Shown one piece after another: positions 6,033 through 14,301 of a stretch of DNA of 20,946 bases. The DNA comes from Bacteroidota bacterium (GTDB lineage Bacteria > Bacteroidota > Bacteroidia > Cytophagales > Cyclobacteriaceae). Under the pieces are notes generated by a model. That model was not told the DNA's origin, ran no database searches, and saw only the letters and a program-made list of their open reading frames with translations. The position numbers and the translations under genes were made by a program. The DNA lies in assembly GCA_023393375.1 (NCBI GenBank), contig JAEWLI010000185.1, positions 1 through 20,946 on the forward strand, given 5' to 3'. The stretch's first letter is position 1; each line of letters opens with the position of its first letter.

Positions 6033-8528
6033 ATGACTGAAATGAAAAAGAAAATAGTGGTAGTGGGAAACGGCATGGTAAGTTATAAATTTTGTGAAAA
6101 ATTCATCAACAGCCCCGGATGTAATGCTTTTGACATAATAGTATATGGTGAAGAGCCTCGCCCGGCATATGACCGTGTCCACCTAAGTGAATTTTTCACT
6201 TCCCAAAATGCGGAAAGCCTGCTACTGGCTGATAAATCCTGGTATGCCAAAAACCATATTGACTTAAGGACTGCCGAATTGGTCACATCCATTGATCCTT
6301 TTAAAAATGAACTTACCACACATAAGGGCGGTCATGAAACTTTTGATTACCTGGTACTGGCCACAGGATCGAAACCTTTTGTCCCTCCCCTGGAAGGATT
6401 GGAAAAAGAAGGGATTTTTGTATACCGCACCATCGAAGACCTGAAGCAAATCATGGAATATGCCACTTCAGTAAAAAAAGCTGCTGTGATGGGAGGCGGT
6501 TTGTTGGGATTGGAAGCGGCTAAGGCGTTGTTGGACATGTCACTGGAAACTTATGTAATAGAATACAACAACCGAATCATGCCCCGGCAATTGGATGAGG
6601 ATGGGTCAAAAATCCTTTTGGATACCCTTACATCAATAGGCATGAATATTTTACTGGGCAAACAAACCCAATCCATTTTGGGCAACCAAAAAATCACCGG
6701 CCTGTCATTTACAGACGACTCCAGGCTAGAAGTGCCATTGTTGATTATTTCCGCAGGTATCAGGCCCAGGGATGAACTGGCTCCTGGAGCAATGTTGGTG
6801 AAAGGTCCACGAGGAGGCTTTGAAGTAAACCCTTATATGCAAACCAATTTTCAACATATCTATGCCATCGGTGAAGCGGCATCTGTCAATGGCGACTTAT
6901 ATGGCTTGATAGCCCCCGGTTATGAAATGGCTGATGTTGCAGTAAAACACATTTTGGGAGCTGATTGCAATGGGTTTACAGGCTCTGACCTTTCAGCCAA
7001 ACTTAAACTGGCCGGAGTAGATGTAGCAAGTTTTGGTGCACCCACAGGCAGTGCGACTGATATTCCCATTGTTTATAAAAATGAAAAAAAGAAAATTTAT
7101 AAAAGAATAAATATTACTGAAGATGGTCAGCATATAACTGGAGGCATCCTCATCGGAGATGCAACAGAGTATAACCAGTTTTTGCAAATGGTAAAGAATA
7201 AAGCCATTTTACCACCCGAACCTGAAGATTTGATTTTAGGCTCCAGGTCTGGTGCTACCGCTGGAGGAGGTCTTCATGATTTACCAGATACCGCTCAGAT
7301 TTGTTCTTGCGAAAATGTGACAAAAAGCACTTTGGTGAAGGCCATTCATGAAGGAGCTGATAATTTGAATAAAATTAAAAAAGAAACCAAGGCATGTACG
7401 GGATGTGCAGGATGTGTGCCAATGGTAAACGACCTCATTAAAATTACCATGGAATCGGCTGGAGTCGCCATAAAAAACCATATATGTGAGCATTTTCCCT
7501 ACAGCCGCCAGCAGCTTTACGACATCATCAAGATCAACAATATCGATTCTTTTAATCAGTTAATTGCTGATCATGGCACCGGTGATGGTTGTGAAGTATG
7601 TAAACCTGTAGTGGCATCACTTCTCGCAAGCATTTGGAATGACTTGATATTGAAACAGGATACCATTCAGGATTCCAACGACCGTTTTTTGGCCAATATC
7701 CAAAAAGGCGGGTCCTATTCGGTAGTACCACGGATTCCGGGAGGTGAAATTACGCCTGAAAAACTGATTGTAATTGGGCAGGTGGCTCAAAAATACAACC
7801 TTTATACCAAAATCACCGGTGGTCAGCGAATAGACCTTTTCGGGGCCAGAATCGATCAATTGCCACTGATTTGGGAAGAGCTGATAGCTGCCGGGTTCGA
7901 AAGTGGCCATGCATATGGCAAAGCATTACGGACTATAAAAAGCTGTGTAGGATCTACCTGGTGCCGGTATGGCGTACAGGATTCCGTTTCTTTTGCCCTT
8001 GAAATAGAAAACCGGTATAAAGGTTTACGGGCACCCCATAAACTTAAGGGAGCAGTTTCTGGGTGCATCAGGGAATGTGCCGAAGCCCAATCCAAAGATT
8101 TTGGGATAATTGCCACAGAAAAAGGTTGGAACCTTTATGTATGCGGCAATGGGGGTTCCAAACCTCAACATGCCATTCTCTTGGCCAATGACATTTCCAA
8201 AGAAGATTGTATCAGGTATATCGACAGGTTCCTGATGTACTATATCAAAACGGCTGAACCCCTCACACGTACTGCTACGTGGCTCAACAAATTGCAAGGC
8301 GGTATTCAATATCTCAAAGAAGTGGTTGTGGATGATGCTTTAGGCATAGGCGATCAACTCGAAGAGGAAATGCAACAATTGATCAATAACTATAAGTGTG
8401 AATGGAAAGAGGCGATTAATGACCCTTCGATACGTTCAAAATTCAAGCATTTTGTGAACACTGAGATTGCTGATCCCGAATTGGAATTTCAGGAGATGAG
8501 AAATCAAAGAATACCTGCAAAATGGTAA
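6033..8528 (+). CDS. nirB: NADH-dependent nitrite reductase, large subunit
   Basis: NirB with NirD reduces nitrite to ammonium in the cytoplasm using NADH, FAD, Fe-S clusters and siroheme. The 831 residues match the family length. Domains in order are: N-terminal FAD-binding fold (VVVGNGMVSYKF); central NAD-binding motif (VMGGGLLGLEAAKAL, about 152-166); a BFD-type [2Fe-2S] region (CSC at 424-426 with CTGCAGC at 455-461) followed by a second BFD-like half (GCEVCKPVVASLL); then the sulfite/nitrite reductase domains. The siroheme-[4Fe-4S] ligands are complete as C638-X5-C644 and C678-X3-C682 (CVGSTWC and CIREC). The ATG at 6033 gives MTEMKKK; the internal ATG at 6042 is an equally possible start. 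It heads the long nir-mo operon, and nirD follows after 27 bp. The nearby cobA supplies the siroheme precursor. Confidence 0.96.
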   Translation: MTEMKKKIVVVGNGMVSYKFCEKFINSPGCNAFDIIVYGEEPRPAYDRVHLSEFFTSQNAESLLLADKSWYAKNHIDLRTAELVTSIDPFKNELTTHKGGHETFDYLVLATGSKPFVPPLEGLEKEGIFVYRTIEDLKQIMEYATSVKKAAVMGGGLLGLEAAKALLDMSLETYVIEYNNRIMPRQLDEDGSKILLDTLTSIGMNILLGKQTQSILGNQKITGLSFTDDSRLEVPLLIISAGIRPRDELAPGAMLVKGPRGGFEVNPYMQTNFQHIYAIGEAASVNGDLYGLIAPGYEMADVAVKHILGADCNGFTGSDLSAKLKLAGVDVASFGAPTGSATDIPIVYKNEKKKIYKRINITEDGQHITGGILIGDATEYNQFLQMVKNKAILPPEPEDLILGSRSGATAGGGLHDLPDTAQICSCENVTKSTLVKAIHEGADNLNKIKKETKACTGCAGCVPMVNDLIKITMESAGVAIKNHICEHFPYSRQQLYDIIKINNIDSFNQLIADHGTGDGCEVCKPVVASLLASIWNDLILKQDTIQDSNDRFLANIQKGGSYSVVPRIPGGEITPEKLIVIGQVAQKYNLYTKITGGQRIDLFGARIDQLPLIWEELIAAGFESGHAYGKALRTIKSCVGSTWCRYGVQDSVSFALEIENRYKGLRAPHKLKGAVSGCIRECAEAQSKDFGIIATEKGWNLYVCGNGGSKPQHAILLANDISKEDCIRYIDRFLMYYIKTAEPLTRTATWLNKLQGGIQYLKEVVVDDALGIGDQLEEEMQQLINNYKCEWKEAINDPSIRSKFKHFVNTEIADPELEFQEMRNQRIPAKW

Positions 8529-8555
8529 ATTATTCATTCATAAAATTTTATTAAA

Positions 8556-8963
8556 ATGATAGATTTAAATTCAGCAGAAAAAAAGTGGACCAAAGCCGCA
8601 CATATTTCAGACATTCCTACCGATGGAGGGGCATGTGCCATGGTAAACAATATACAAATTGCCATATTTTATTTCAGCAACAGGAATGAATGGTATGCCT
8701 GTCAAAATCAATGTCCTCACAAAAAACAAATGATTTTATCAAGGGGAATGACGGGTTCAAGTGCGGGCGAACCGAAAGTAGCATGTCCTTTTCATAAAAG
8801 AGCTTTTTCATTGGTCAGTGGCGAGTGCCTCAATGCCGACGAAGAGAAAATAAGCACATTCCCGGTAAAAGTAGAAAATGGATATGTGTATGTAGACCTT
8901 TCGGCTCATGTAACTGAAGACATTTCATGCGACTTCATTCCATCAGAATCATCAGGAGCTTGA
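8556..8963 (+). CDS. nirD: Nitrite reductase small subunit, Rieske-type
   Basis: This 135-residue Rieske-fold protein is the partner subunit of NirB. Both [2Fe-2S] ligand pairs are present: C53-P-H55 (NQCPHKKQ) and C77-PF-H80 (ACPFHKRAF). The cluster should therefore be functional, whereas some NirD proteins keep the fold but lose the ligands. The insert between the two pairs (MTGSSAGEPKVA) is typical of the assimilatory NirD group. It follows nirB by 27 bp and precedes moaA by 33 bp on the same strand, so it is in the same operon. It is cytoplasmic, with no signal peptide. An alternative reading as a ferredoxin-type Rieske subunit of a dioxygenase is unlikely given the neighbour. Confidence 0.93.
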   Translation: MIDLNSAEKKWTKAAHISDIPTDGGACAMVNNIQIAIFYFSNRNEWYACQNQCPHKKQMILSRGMTGSSAGEPKVACPFHKRAFSLVSGECLNADEEKISTFPVKVENGYVYVDLSAHVTEDISCDFIPSESSGA

Positions 8964-8996
8964 TCAGTAATTTATAAATAGATATAACCAAACATT

Positions 8997-9977
8997 ATGT
9001 TAACAGATAAACATCATAGGTTTCACAATTATTTGAGGATTTCGCTAACCGACCGATGCAATTTCCGGTGTACCTATTGCATGCCCCTGTTAAAATATGC
9101 ATTTATGCCTTCGGCCAAATTGATGACCCCCACTGAAATCGAAGAAATAGCAAAGGTTTTTGTAGATATGGGAGTAGATAAAATCAAACTCACAGGTGGT
9201 GAGCCGTTAATCAGACAAGATTTTACAGATATTTTAGAACGCTTAGCTAAATTACCCGTGAATCTGAGTTTGACTACCAATGGATCATTGATACATCATT
9301 ATATAAAGCCATTAAAATCGGCGGGTATTAGGACTGTCAATGTGAGCCTTGATTCACTTGATGCCGAAACTTTTACCACTATAGCTCAAAAAGACCAATT
9401 CAAAAGGGTTTGGGAAAACATTTTAAACCTGTTGCACCATGGCTTTCGTGTCAAAATCAATGTAGTGGCCATCAAAGGTGTCATTGAAAAAGAATTGGCG
9501 CAGTTTGTGGAAATCACCCGGCATTTACCCCTTCATGTTCGATTCATAGAATTTATGCCTTTTACCCACAACAAGTGGGACACAACTAAAGTAGTAACGG
9601 CCAACGAAATGTTGGGGCATGTAGCTGAAGAATTTGATATCATTAAGTTGAACGATGAACCCAATTCAACTGCCAAAAAATACAAAGTAATAGGCCATGA
9701 GGGCACATTTGCTTTTATCACAACCATGAGCAGCCATTTTTGTGGCACTTGCAACCGGCTAAGACTTACTGCCGAAGGTAAACTTAAAAACTGCCTTTTT
9801 GGAAAAGATGAAATTGACATATTGGGGCCATTTCGAAATGGTGCACCTATCCACTCATTAATTGAGACCTCGGTAAGGAAAAAACATCCCTTTATGGGAG
9901 GACAATTTACAAATGATTATGAACAAACTAACCCTACCACAATAATAAACAGGAGCATGATCGCCATTGGGGGTTAA
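8997..9977 (+). CDS. moaA: GTP 3',8-cyclase (radical SAM, molybdopterin step 1)
   Basis: MoaA is the radical-SAM enzyme that rearranges GTP to 3',8-cyclo-GTP, the first step of molybdenum cofactor synthesis, together with MoaC. The 326-residue length is normal. The N-terminal radical-SAM cluster motif is CNFRCTYC (C21, C25, C28). The SAM-binding GGE follows in KLTGGEPLIRQDF. The second, C-terminal [4Fe-4S] site is C249-X2-C252-X13-C266 (CGTCNRLRLTAEGKLKNC). The protein ends in Gly-Gly (IAIGG), the conserved tail that reaches into the active site. It lies 33 bp after nirD and 15 bp before moeA, inside the operon. Nothing is missing, so the enzyme should be active. Confidence 0.97.
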   Translation: MLTDKHHRFHNYLRISLTDRCNFRCTYCMPLLKYAFMPSAKLMTPTEIEEIAKVFVDMGVDKIKLTGGEPLIRQDFTDILERLAKLPVNLSLTTNGSLIHHYIKPLKSAGIRTVNVSLDSLDAETFTTIAQKDQFKRVWENILNLLHHGFRVKINVVAIKGVIEKELAQFVEITRHLPLHVRFIEFMPFTHNKWDTTKVVTANEMLGHVAEEFDIIKLNDEPNSTAKKYKVIGHEGTFAFITTMSSHFCGTCNRLRLTAEGKLKNCLFGKDEIDILGPFRNGAPIHSLIETSVRKKHPFMGGQFTNDYEQTNPTTIINRSMIAIGG

Positions 9978-9992
9978 ATAAATTTTTCAATT

Positions 9993-11165
9993 ATGATAAG
10001 TGTAAAAACCGCAAAAGAGATAATAGCCAATAACAACATCTGGCGTTCTGTTAAGGAAGTAGCTTTACTAGAAGCGAACCAAATGATCCTGGCTGCTGAT
10101 GTGGTTTCACTTGTCAACGTTCCATCATTTCATAATTCTGCTATGGATGGTTATGCCCTTGCCTACGACGACAGTACTTCATATAAAGTAACGTCTTGTA
10201 TTGCAGCAGGTGATGGCAAGCAATATTCGGTAGAACCTGGAGAAGCTGCACGTATTTTTACCGGAGCTCTTGTGCCATTTGGTGCTGACACTGTGGTGCA
10301 ACAGGAACTAATTCATGAAAAAAACAGCGGAATACAATTTGACAAAGATATCATTCGGAAAGGTGCCAATATCAGGCTTACCGGCTCACAATGTAGCATC
10401 GGAGAAACAGTGGCTACCACTGGTACTTTTATCGATCCCCCTACAATTGGGTTATTGGCTTCGGCAGGCATCAGCCGGGTTCCCATTTATGCACCTCCCA
10501 AAGTTGGTGTAATCATTACCGGCGATGAATTACAAGAGCCGGGCACCTCTTTGCAATTTGGCCAGATTTATAATTCAAATGGCCCCGTGATAGAAGCATA
10601 TTTAAAAACAATGGGCATCCACACCATCACTATTGTTCGGGTTGCCGACCAACCCATCGATTTACACCGGGCCATCGAACATTTATTGGAGGAACATGAC
10701 CTTCTATTGCTTACAGGAGGTATTTCTGTAGGATCTTATGATTATGTAAATGAATGCCTGGGAAAATCAGGTGTAAATACACTGTTTTATAAGGTTATGC
10801 AAAAACCTGGTAAACCGTTGTTGGTGGGCAGTATGTCCAACAAAATGGTATTTGCTCTGCCAGGCAATCCAGCTTCGGTGATCACCTGTTTTGGTCAATA
10901 TGTAAAACCAGCCATTCTTCAAATGATGGGACATATTACTGCATGGCAACCCAAGGCGAGATTACAACTGACAACAGCTTATAAGAAAAAGTCAGGGATC
11001 ACTCATTTTTTAAAAGGGAAAACCAATGAAAACTATGTGAGCATCCTTTCAGGACAGGAATCATTTAACTTGCTTCCCTTCACACAAGCTGATTGTCTGG
11101 TGGAAATAGATGAAAACACCGAATATATTCCTGAGATGGCAATGGTAGATGTTTATAACTTATAA
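9993..11165 (+). CDS. moeA: Molybdopterin molybdotransferase
   Basis: MoeA inserts molybdate into adenylylated molybdopterin. The 390-residue protein has the full motif set: SAMDGYAL (49-56), GAxxPFGADTVV, IRKGANIRLTGS, the MoaB/MogA-like core VGVIITGDEL (TGDE 176-179) with GQIYNSNGP, LLTGGISVGSYD, KPGKPL (about 271-276) and LPGNPAS (289-295), followed by the C-terminal beta domain. It starts 15 bp after moaA and its stop is 3 bp before the permease gene, a spacing that suggests translational coupling. Only one moeA is seen in the window. Whether it serves Mo or W cannot be told from sequence, but the nitrite context favours Mo. Confidence 0.96.
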   Translation: MISVKTAKEIIANNNIWRSVKEVALLEANQMILAADVVSLVNVPSFHNSAMDGYALAYDDSTSYKVTSCIAAGDGKQYSVEPGEAARIFTGALVPFGADTVVQQELIHEKNSGIQFDKDIIRKGANIRLTGSQCSIGETVATTGTFIDPPTIGLLASAGISRVPIYAPPKVGVIITGDELQEPGTSLQFGQIYNSNGPVIEAYLKTMGIHTITIVRVADQPIDLHRAIEHLLEEHDLLLLTGGISVGSYDYVNECLGKSGVNTLFYKVMQKPGKPLLVGSMSNKMVFALPGNPASVITCFGQYVKPAILQMMGHITAWQPKARLQLTTAYKKKSGITHFLKGKTNENYVSILSGQESFNLLPFTQADCLVEIDENTEYIPEMAMVDVYNL

Positions 11166-11168
11166 CTT

Positions 11169-11897
11169 ATGGACTACAACGGAAGCATTTTATTGATACT
11201 GGTGATGCCCATTGTGGCATTTATGTACGCATCGGTGGGTCATGGGGGAGCCAGCAGCTACCTGGTAATACTCGCTTTATATGGTTTTGCTCCCGAACAA
11301 ATTAAGCCTACTGCATTGGTGTTAAATATCGCAGTAGCAGGAATTGCCTTTCTGGCATATCGTAAAGCCTGTGTATTTCCGACTAAACTTTTCATGTTAT
11401 TGGTATTGTTTTCAGTGCCTGCATCATTCATTGGTGGTACAATTCTGGTAAATATCCTGCTTTATAAAAAAATACTCGGCATCATACTGATCCTTGCTAT
11501 TGCCAGGTTCTTCATTAAACGGCCTTTGTCCCCCACCCCGGTTAAATACTTCTGGGCACCATTTATAGGCGTAGCGATAGGATTTATTTCGGGATTGATA
11601 GGTATTGGTGGAGGCATTATTCTTTCTCCACTCCTGCTTTTGTTGGGATGGACCAATGTAAAACAAACAGCTGCATTAAGTGCCCTGTTTATTTTATGTA
11701 ATTCAGCTTCCGGTCTGGCTGGTGCTATTCATTTGGCCAGCTTTCAACCCTTTCTGGTTTTCGTATTGTTGCCTTTAGCCATCACCGGGGGTGCAATTGG
11801 TGCCTATATGGGTGCTCAAAAGTATAAAACAATTACCTTGAAGTACATTCTGAATGTGGTACTCTTTTTTGCATCGTTAAAACTGCTCATGTCATGA
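11169..11897 (+). CDS. TauE/SafE-family anion permease
   Basis: The 242-residue polytopic inner-membrane protein has about eight hydrophobic segments and the two-fold TauE/SafE signature: YASVGHGGASSYLVILALYG near the N-terminus and FISGLIGIGGGIILSPLLLL in the second half. The family includes putative sulfite, sulfonate and organosulfur exporters; most members have no proven substrate. This gene lies between moeA (3 bp upstream) and mobA (4-bp ATGA overlap). It is therefore locked into the nitrite reductase and Mo-cofactor operon, and probably moves an anion linked to it. Sulfite, nitrite, nitrate or molybdate are all conceivable; none is shown. It ends in TGA, which confirms TGA as a normal stop in this genome. 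Confidence 0.88.
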   Translation: MDYNGSILLILVMPIVAFMYASVGHGGASSYLVILALYGFAPEQIKPTALVLNIAVAGIAFLAYRKACVFPTKLFMLLVLFSVPASFIGGTILVNILLYKKILGIILILAIARFFIKRPLSPTPVKYFWAPFIGVAIGFISGLIGIGGGIILSPLLLLLGWTNVKQTAALSALFILCNSASGLAGAIHLASFQPFLVFVLLPLAITGGAIGAYMGAQKYKTITLKYILNVVLFFASLKLLMS

Positions 11898-12496
11898 ATT
11901 ACAAAGATAACCTGGACACCTTCGTATTGGCTGGTGGCAAAAGCAGCAGAATGGGGCAAGATAAAGGCACAATGGATTTGGGTGGAAAACCTATGATCAA
12001 TCATATTACAGATACTTTGGACCAATTGGGCATCACACCAGTTGTCATTGCTAATCTCGACTGTTATTTCCGATTGAATAAATACGAGGTGATCAAGGAC
12101 ATTGTACACGATCAGGGGCCAATGGGTGGTTTGTATACAGCATTAAGCCGAAGCCTTAAAAGCCATGTCATGTTGATGAGTTGCGACACACCATTTATAG
12201 GTATAAAAGCGATTAAGCGACTCATTAATAATACTACCGAACATATAGATGCCGTAGTAGCAGCATACAATGGCCGTCCAAATCCTTTAATGGGTATTTA
12301 TAAAACTTCGATTAAAAAGGAAGTAGTAAGGAGAATGTTATACAACCAACTCAAAATGCAGGATTTGGTATTTGGCCTGGACTATAAAATGGTGAGCATG
12401 GACGATTTATTGCAGAATCAACCTCACCTTTTTCTTAATTGCAACAATAAAGAGGACTTAAAAATAGCAATTGAATATGCAAAACACACAAATTAG
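11894..12496 (+). CDS. mobA: Molybdenum cofactor guanylyltransferase
   Basis: MobA joins GMP to Mo-molybdopterin to give the guanine dinucleotide form (MGD) needed by DMSO-reductase-family enzymes such as nitrate reductases and formate dehydrogenases. The 200-residue protein shows the nucleotidyltransferase signature LAGGKSSRMGQDKG near residue 12, then GGKPMINHI, VHDQGPMGGLYTAL, and the metal-site motif MSCDTPFI. The C-terminal part is family-typical and short. The ATG overlaps the permease stop in an ATGA, and moaD begins within the last codons of mobA, so translation is probably coupled on both sides. Its presence implies that an MGD-dependent enzyme exists in the genome, although none is encoded in the window. 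Confidence 0.92.
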   Translation: MNYKDNLDTFVLAGGKSSRMGQDKGTMDLGGKPMINHITDTLDQLGITPVVIANLDCYFRLNKYEVIKDIVHDQGPMGGLYTALSRSLKSHVMLMSCDTPFIGIKAIKRLINNTTEHIDAVVAAYNGRPNPLMGIYKTSIKKEVVRRMLYNQLKMQDLVFGLDYKMVSMDDLLQNQPHLFLNCNNKEDLKIAIEYAKHTN

Positions 12497-12719
12497 AATA
12501 TTAGCCTTTGGTATGGTTGCGGAAGCCCTTAAACAAGAAGAATTGTGGATACACTTCGCCAAAGATACAGAAACACTTCTACAGCAATTGAAAGTACAAT
12601 TCCCAATGCTCAGGGAAATAGCGTTTTCTGTTGCCATAAACCGTGAAGTGAAACATGAAAATACAGTGCTCACAACAAAAGAAGAAGTAGCACTTCTACC
12701 TCCATTTTCAGGGGGTTAA
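12477..12719 (+). CDS. moaD: Molybdopterin synthase small (sulfur carrier) subunit
   Basis: This 80-residue ubiquitin-fold protein carries sulfur on its C-terminal glycine as a thiocarboxylate and donates it to the dithiolene of molybdopterin, in complex with MoaE. It ends in VALLPPFSGG, the defining Gly-Gly tail. I start it at the ATG at 12477 (MQNTQIRILAFG). A TTG two codons upstream (12471) is the only longer option and is less likely. It overlaps the mobA 3' end by 20 bp in another frame. MoeB, 42 bp downstream, would adenylate the terminal glycine. Confidence 0.92.
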   Translation: MQNTQIRILAFGMVAEALKQEELWIHFAKDTETLLQQLKVQFPMLREIAFSVAINREVKHENTVLTTKEEVALLPPFSGG

Positions 12720-12761
12720 CATTATTTTTTTTGATAATTAATTCAAAAACAACTGAAAACG

Positions 12762-13862
12762 ATGCAAAACAGATTTGAGCGACAAATAATTTTGAAAGGT
12801 TTTGGAGATACTGGCCAGGAAAATTTACAGAAAGCCAGGGTATTGGTAGTTGGTGCCGGGGGATTGGGATGCCCTATACTACTTTATCTTGCTGCAATGG
12901 GTGTAGGCACATTAGGTATTGTGGATGGCGATACCATAGATGAAACCAATCTGAACAGGCAGATAATATATGGGATGGGTGATATTGGGATGCACAAAGC
13001 AGAAACTGCCGGATTGCATGTGATGAATAAATATGCCGATATCAAGGTAAATGCGTATAACCAACACCTGACCAGGCACAATTGCCACAAAATCATATCC
13101 GAATATGACGTGGTAATAGATGGTACAGATAATTTCCCATCAAGGTACCTTATAAATGATGCCTGTGTAATGCTCAACAAGCCCTTGGTATTTGGTGCCA
13201 TCTATCAATACGAAGGTCAGGTAGCAGTATTTAACTTGAATGGCTCAACAAATTACCGGGATGTACATCCCGAAATTGATGAGTTAAACGTTCCTAACTG
13301 CACCCAAAACGGGGTTCTGGGTGTTTTAGCAGGAATAATCGGCACCATGATGGCAAACGAAACCATTAAGATTATTAGCGGAATCGGCAAACCTCTGGTT
13401 AACAAAGTACTATATTATAATATGCTCAATAATAAATCCTATGAGGTAGTAATCAGCCCACAGAAAAAATTTGCTTCAGTTTCTTTTATGACAAATCAAT
13501 CCTTTTGTACCAAAAACTTAAAGGAATCAAATGAAATCAGTTGGCAAGAGGCTTTCGAATATTTAAATGGAGAACCTTCTGAAAGTGTACTTGTAGATGT
13601 ACGGGAACCAAACGAAATGCCCAAAATAGAAAATCTGGATGTAATAAACCTCCCCCTATCACAATTGGATACCACTTATGAACAATTGAACGAGGAAAAA
13701 AACATCCTGATATTTTGTCAAGCCGGATTCAGAAGCCAAAGAGCCGTTGAAAAACTAAACCGTGTATTAACCAATAAAAATATATTTTCCATTTCTGGTG
13801 GCCTGGCACATCCCCTGTCACCCGTTAAACAATCCGAATCATGCACAACAACCACAGTTTAA
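12762..13862 (+). CDS. moeB: MoaD-adenylating enzyme MoeB/ThiF fused to a rhodanese domain
   Basis: The 366-residue fusion should activate the MoaD C-terminus with ATP and supply sulfur to it. The ThiF/E1 domain covers about 1-245: RFERQI at the start, nucleotide loop GAGGLG (31-36), VDGDTIDETNLNRQ, HKAE, and DGTDNFPSRYLIND. The conserved cysteine is C180 in NVPNCTQNGVLG. The rhodanese domain (about 260-360) has LVDVREPNE and the active-site loop FCQAGFRSQRA with C319. The two CxxC pairs that bind zinc in E. coli MoeB are absent: the CYRC position reads NYRD and the second pair is replaced by ISPQKKF. The fusion resembles MoeZ/MOCS3-type enzymes. ThiS activation is a possible second role. It overlaps moaE by 22 bp. 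Confidence 0.92.
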   Translation: MQNRFERQIILKGFGDTGQENLQKARVLVVGAGGLGCPILLYLAAMGVGTLGIVDGDTIDETNLNRQIIYGMGDIGMHKAETAGLHVMNKYADIKVNAYNQHLTRHNCHKIISEYDVVIDGTDNFPSRYLINDACVMLNKPLVFGAIYQYEGQVAVFNLNGSTNYRDVHPEIDELNVPNCTQNGVLGVLAGIIGTMMANETIKIISGIGKPLVNKVLYYNMLNNKSYEVVISPQKKFASVSFMTNQSFCTKNLKESNEISWQEAFEYLNGEPSESVLVDVREPNEMPKIENLDVINLPLSQLDTTYEQLNEEKNILIFCQAGFRSQRAVEKLNRVLTNKNIFSISGGLAHPLSPVKQSESCTTTTV

Positions 13863-14290
13863 AAAACATTTTCGTAAAAGGGGCAGTTCAACCAGAGCAA
13901 ATAGTAGACTCCATCAGGTCTCATGGGTCAAAAAAAAGCATTGGCGGTCATAGCATATTTTTAGGTCAGGTAAGGGCTGATAAAAAAGAAAGCGGTGTAG
14001 TCCAGGCGATTGAATACCTCGCTTATGAAGAAATGGCTATATTGAAAGCCCACCAAATCAGGGAAGAGATCTTTAAAAAATATGATATCCACTGTATGCA
14101 TATTTATCATAGCCTGGGATTGGTGGCTGCCGGAGAAATTTGTTTATTTGTATTTACTTCATCTAAAAGTCGTAAGCCAGCTATAGATGCTTGCGAAGAA
14201 GTTGTGGAACGGATAAAAAAAGAATTGCCCATTTGGGGAAAAGAAATATTGGAATCCCACGATTATGTATGGAAAATAAATCATTATTAA
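13841..14290 (+). CDS. moaE: Molybdopterin synthase large subunit
   Basis: MoaE is the catalytic subunit that converts cyclic pyranopterin monophosphate to molybdopterin, using sulfur delivered by MoaD. The 149 residues match the family. Visible motifs are GGHSIFLGQVRADK near 33-46, IEYLAYEEMA, the short conserved IYHSLGLVAAGE, and FTSSKSRKPAIDACEEVVERIKKELPIWGKE with the active-site lysines of the family. It begins inside the last 22 bp of the moeB fusion and ends 11 bp before the moaC-moaB fusion. The start at 13841 gives MHNNHSLKN; no nearer in-frame ATG precedes the first beta strand. Confidence 0.95.
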   Translation: MHNNHSLKNIFVKGAVQPEQIVDSIRSHGSKKSIGGHSIFLGQVRADKKESGVVQAIEYLAYEEMAILKAHQIREEIFKKYDIHCMHIYHSLGLVAAGEICLFVFTSSKSRKPAIDACEEVVERIKKELPIWGKEILESHDYVWKINHY

Positions 14291-14301
14291 ACTGATTCAG
14301 G

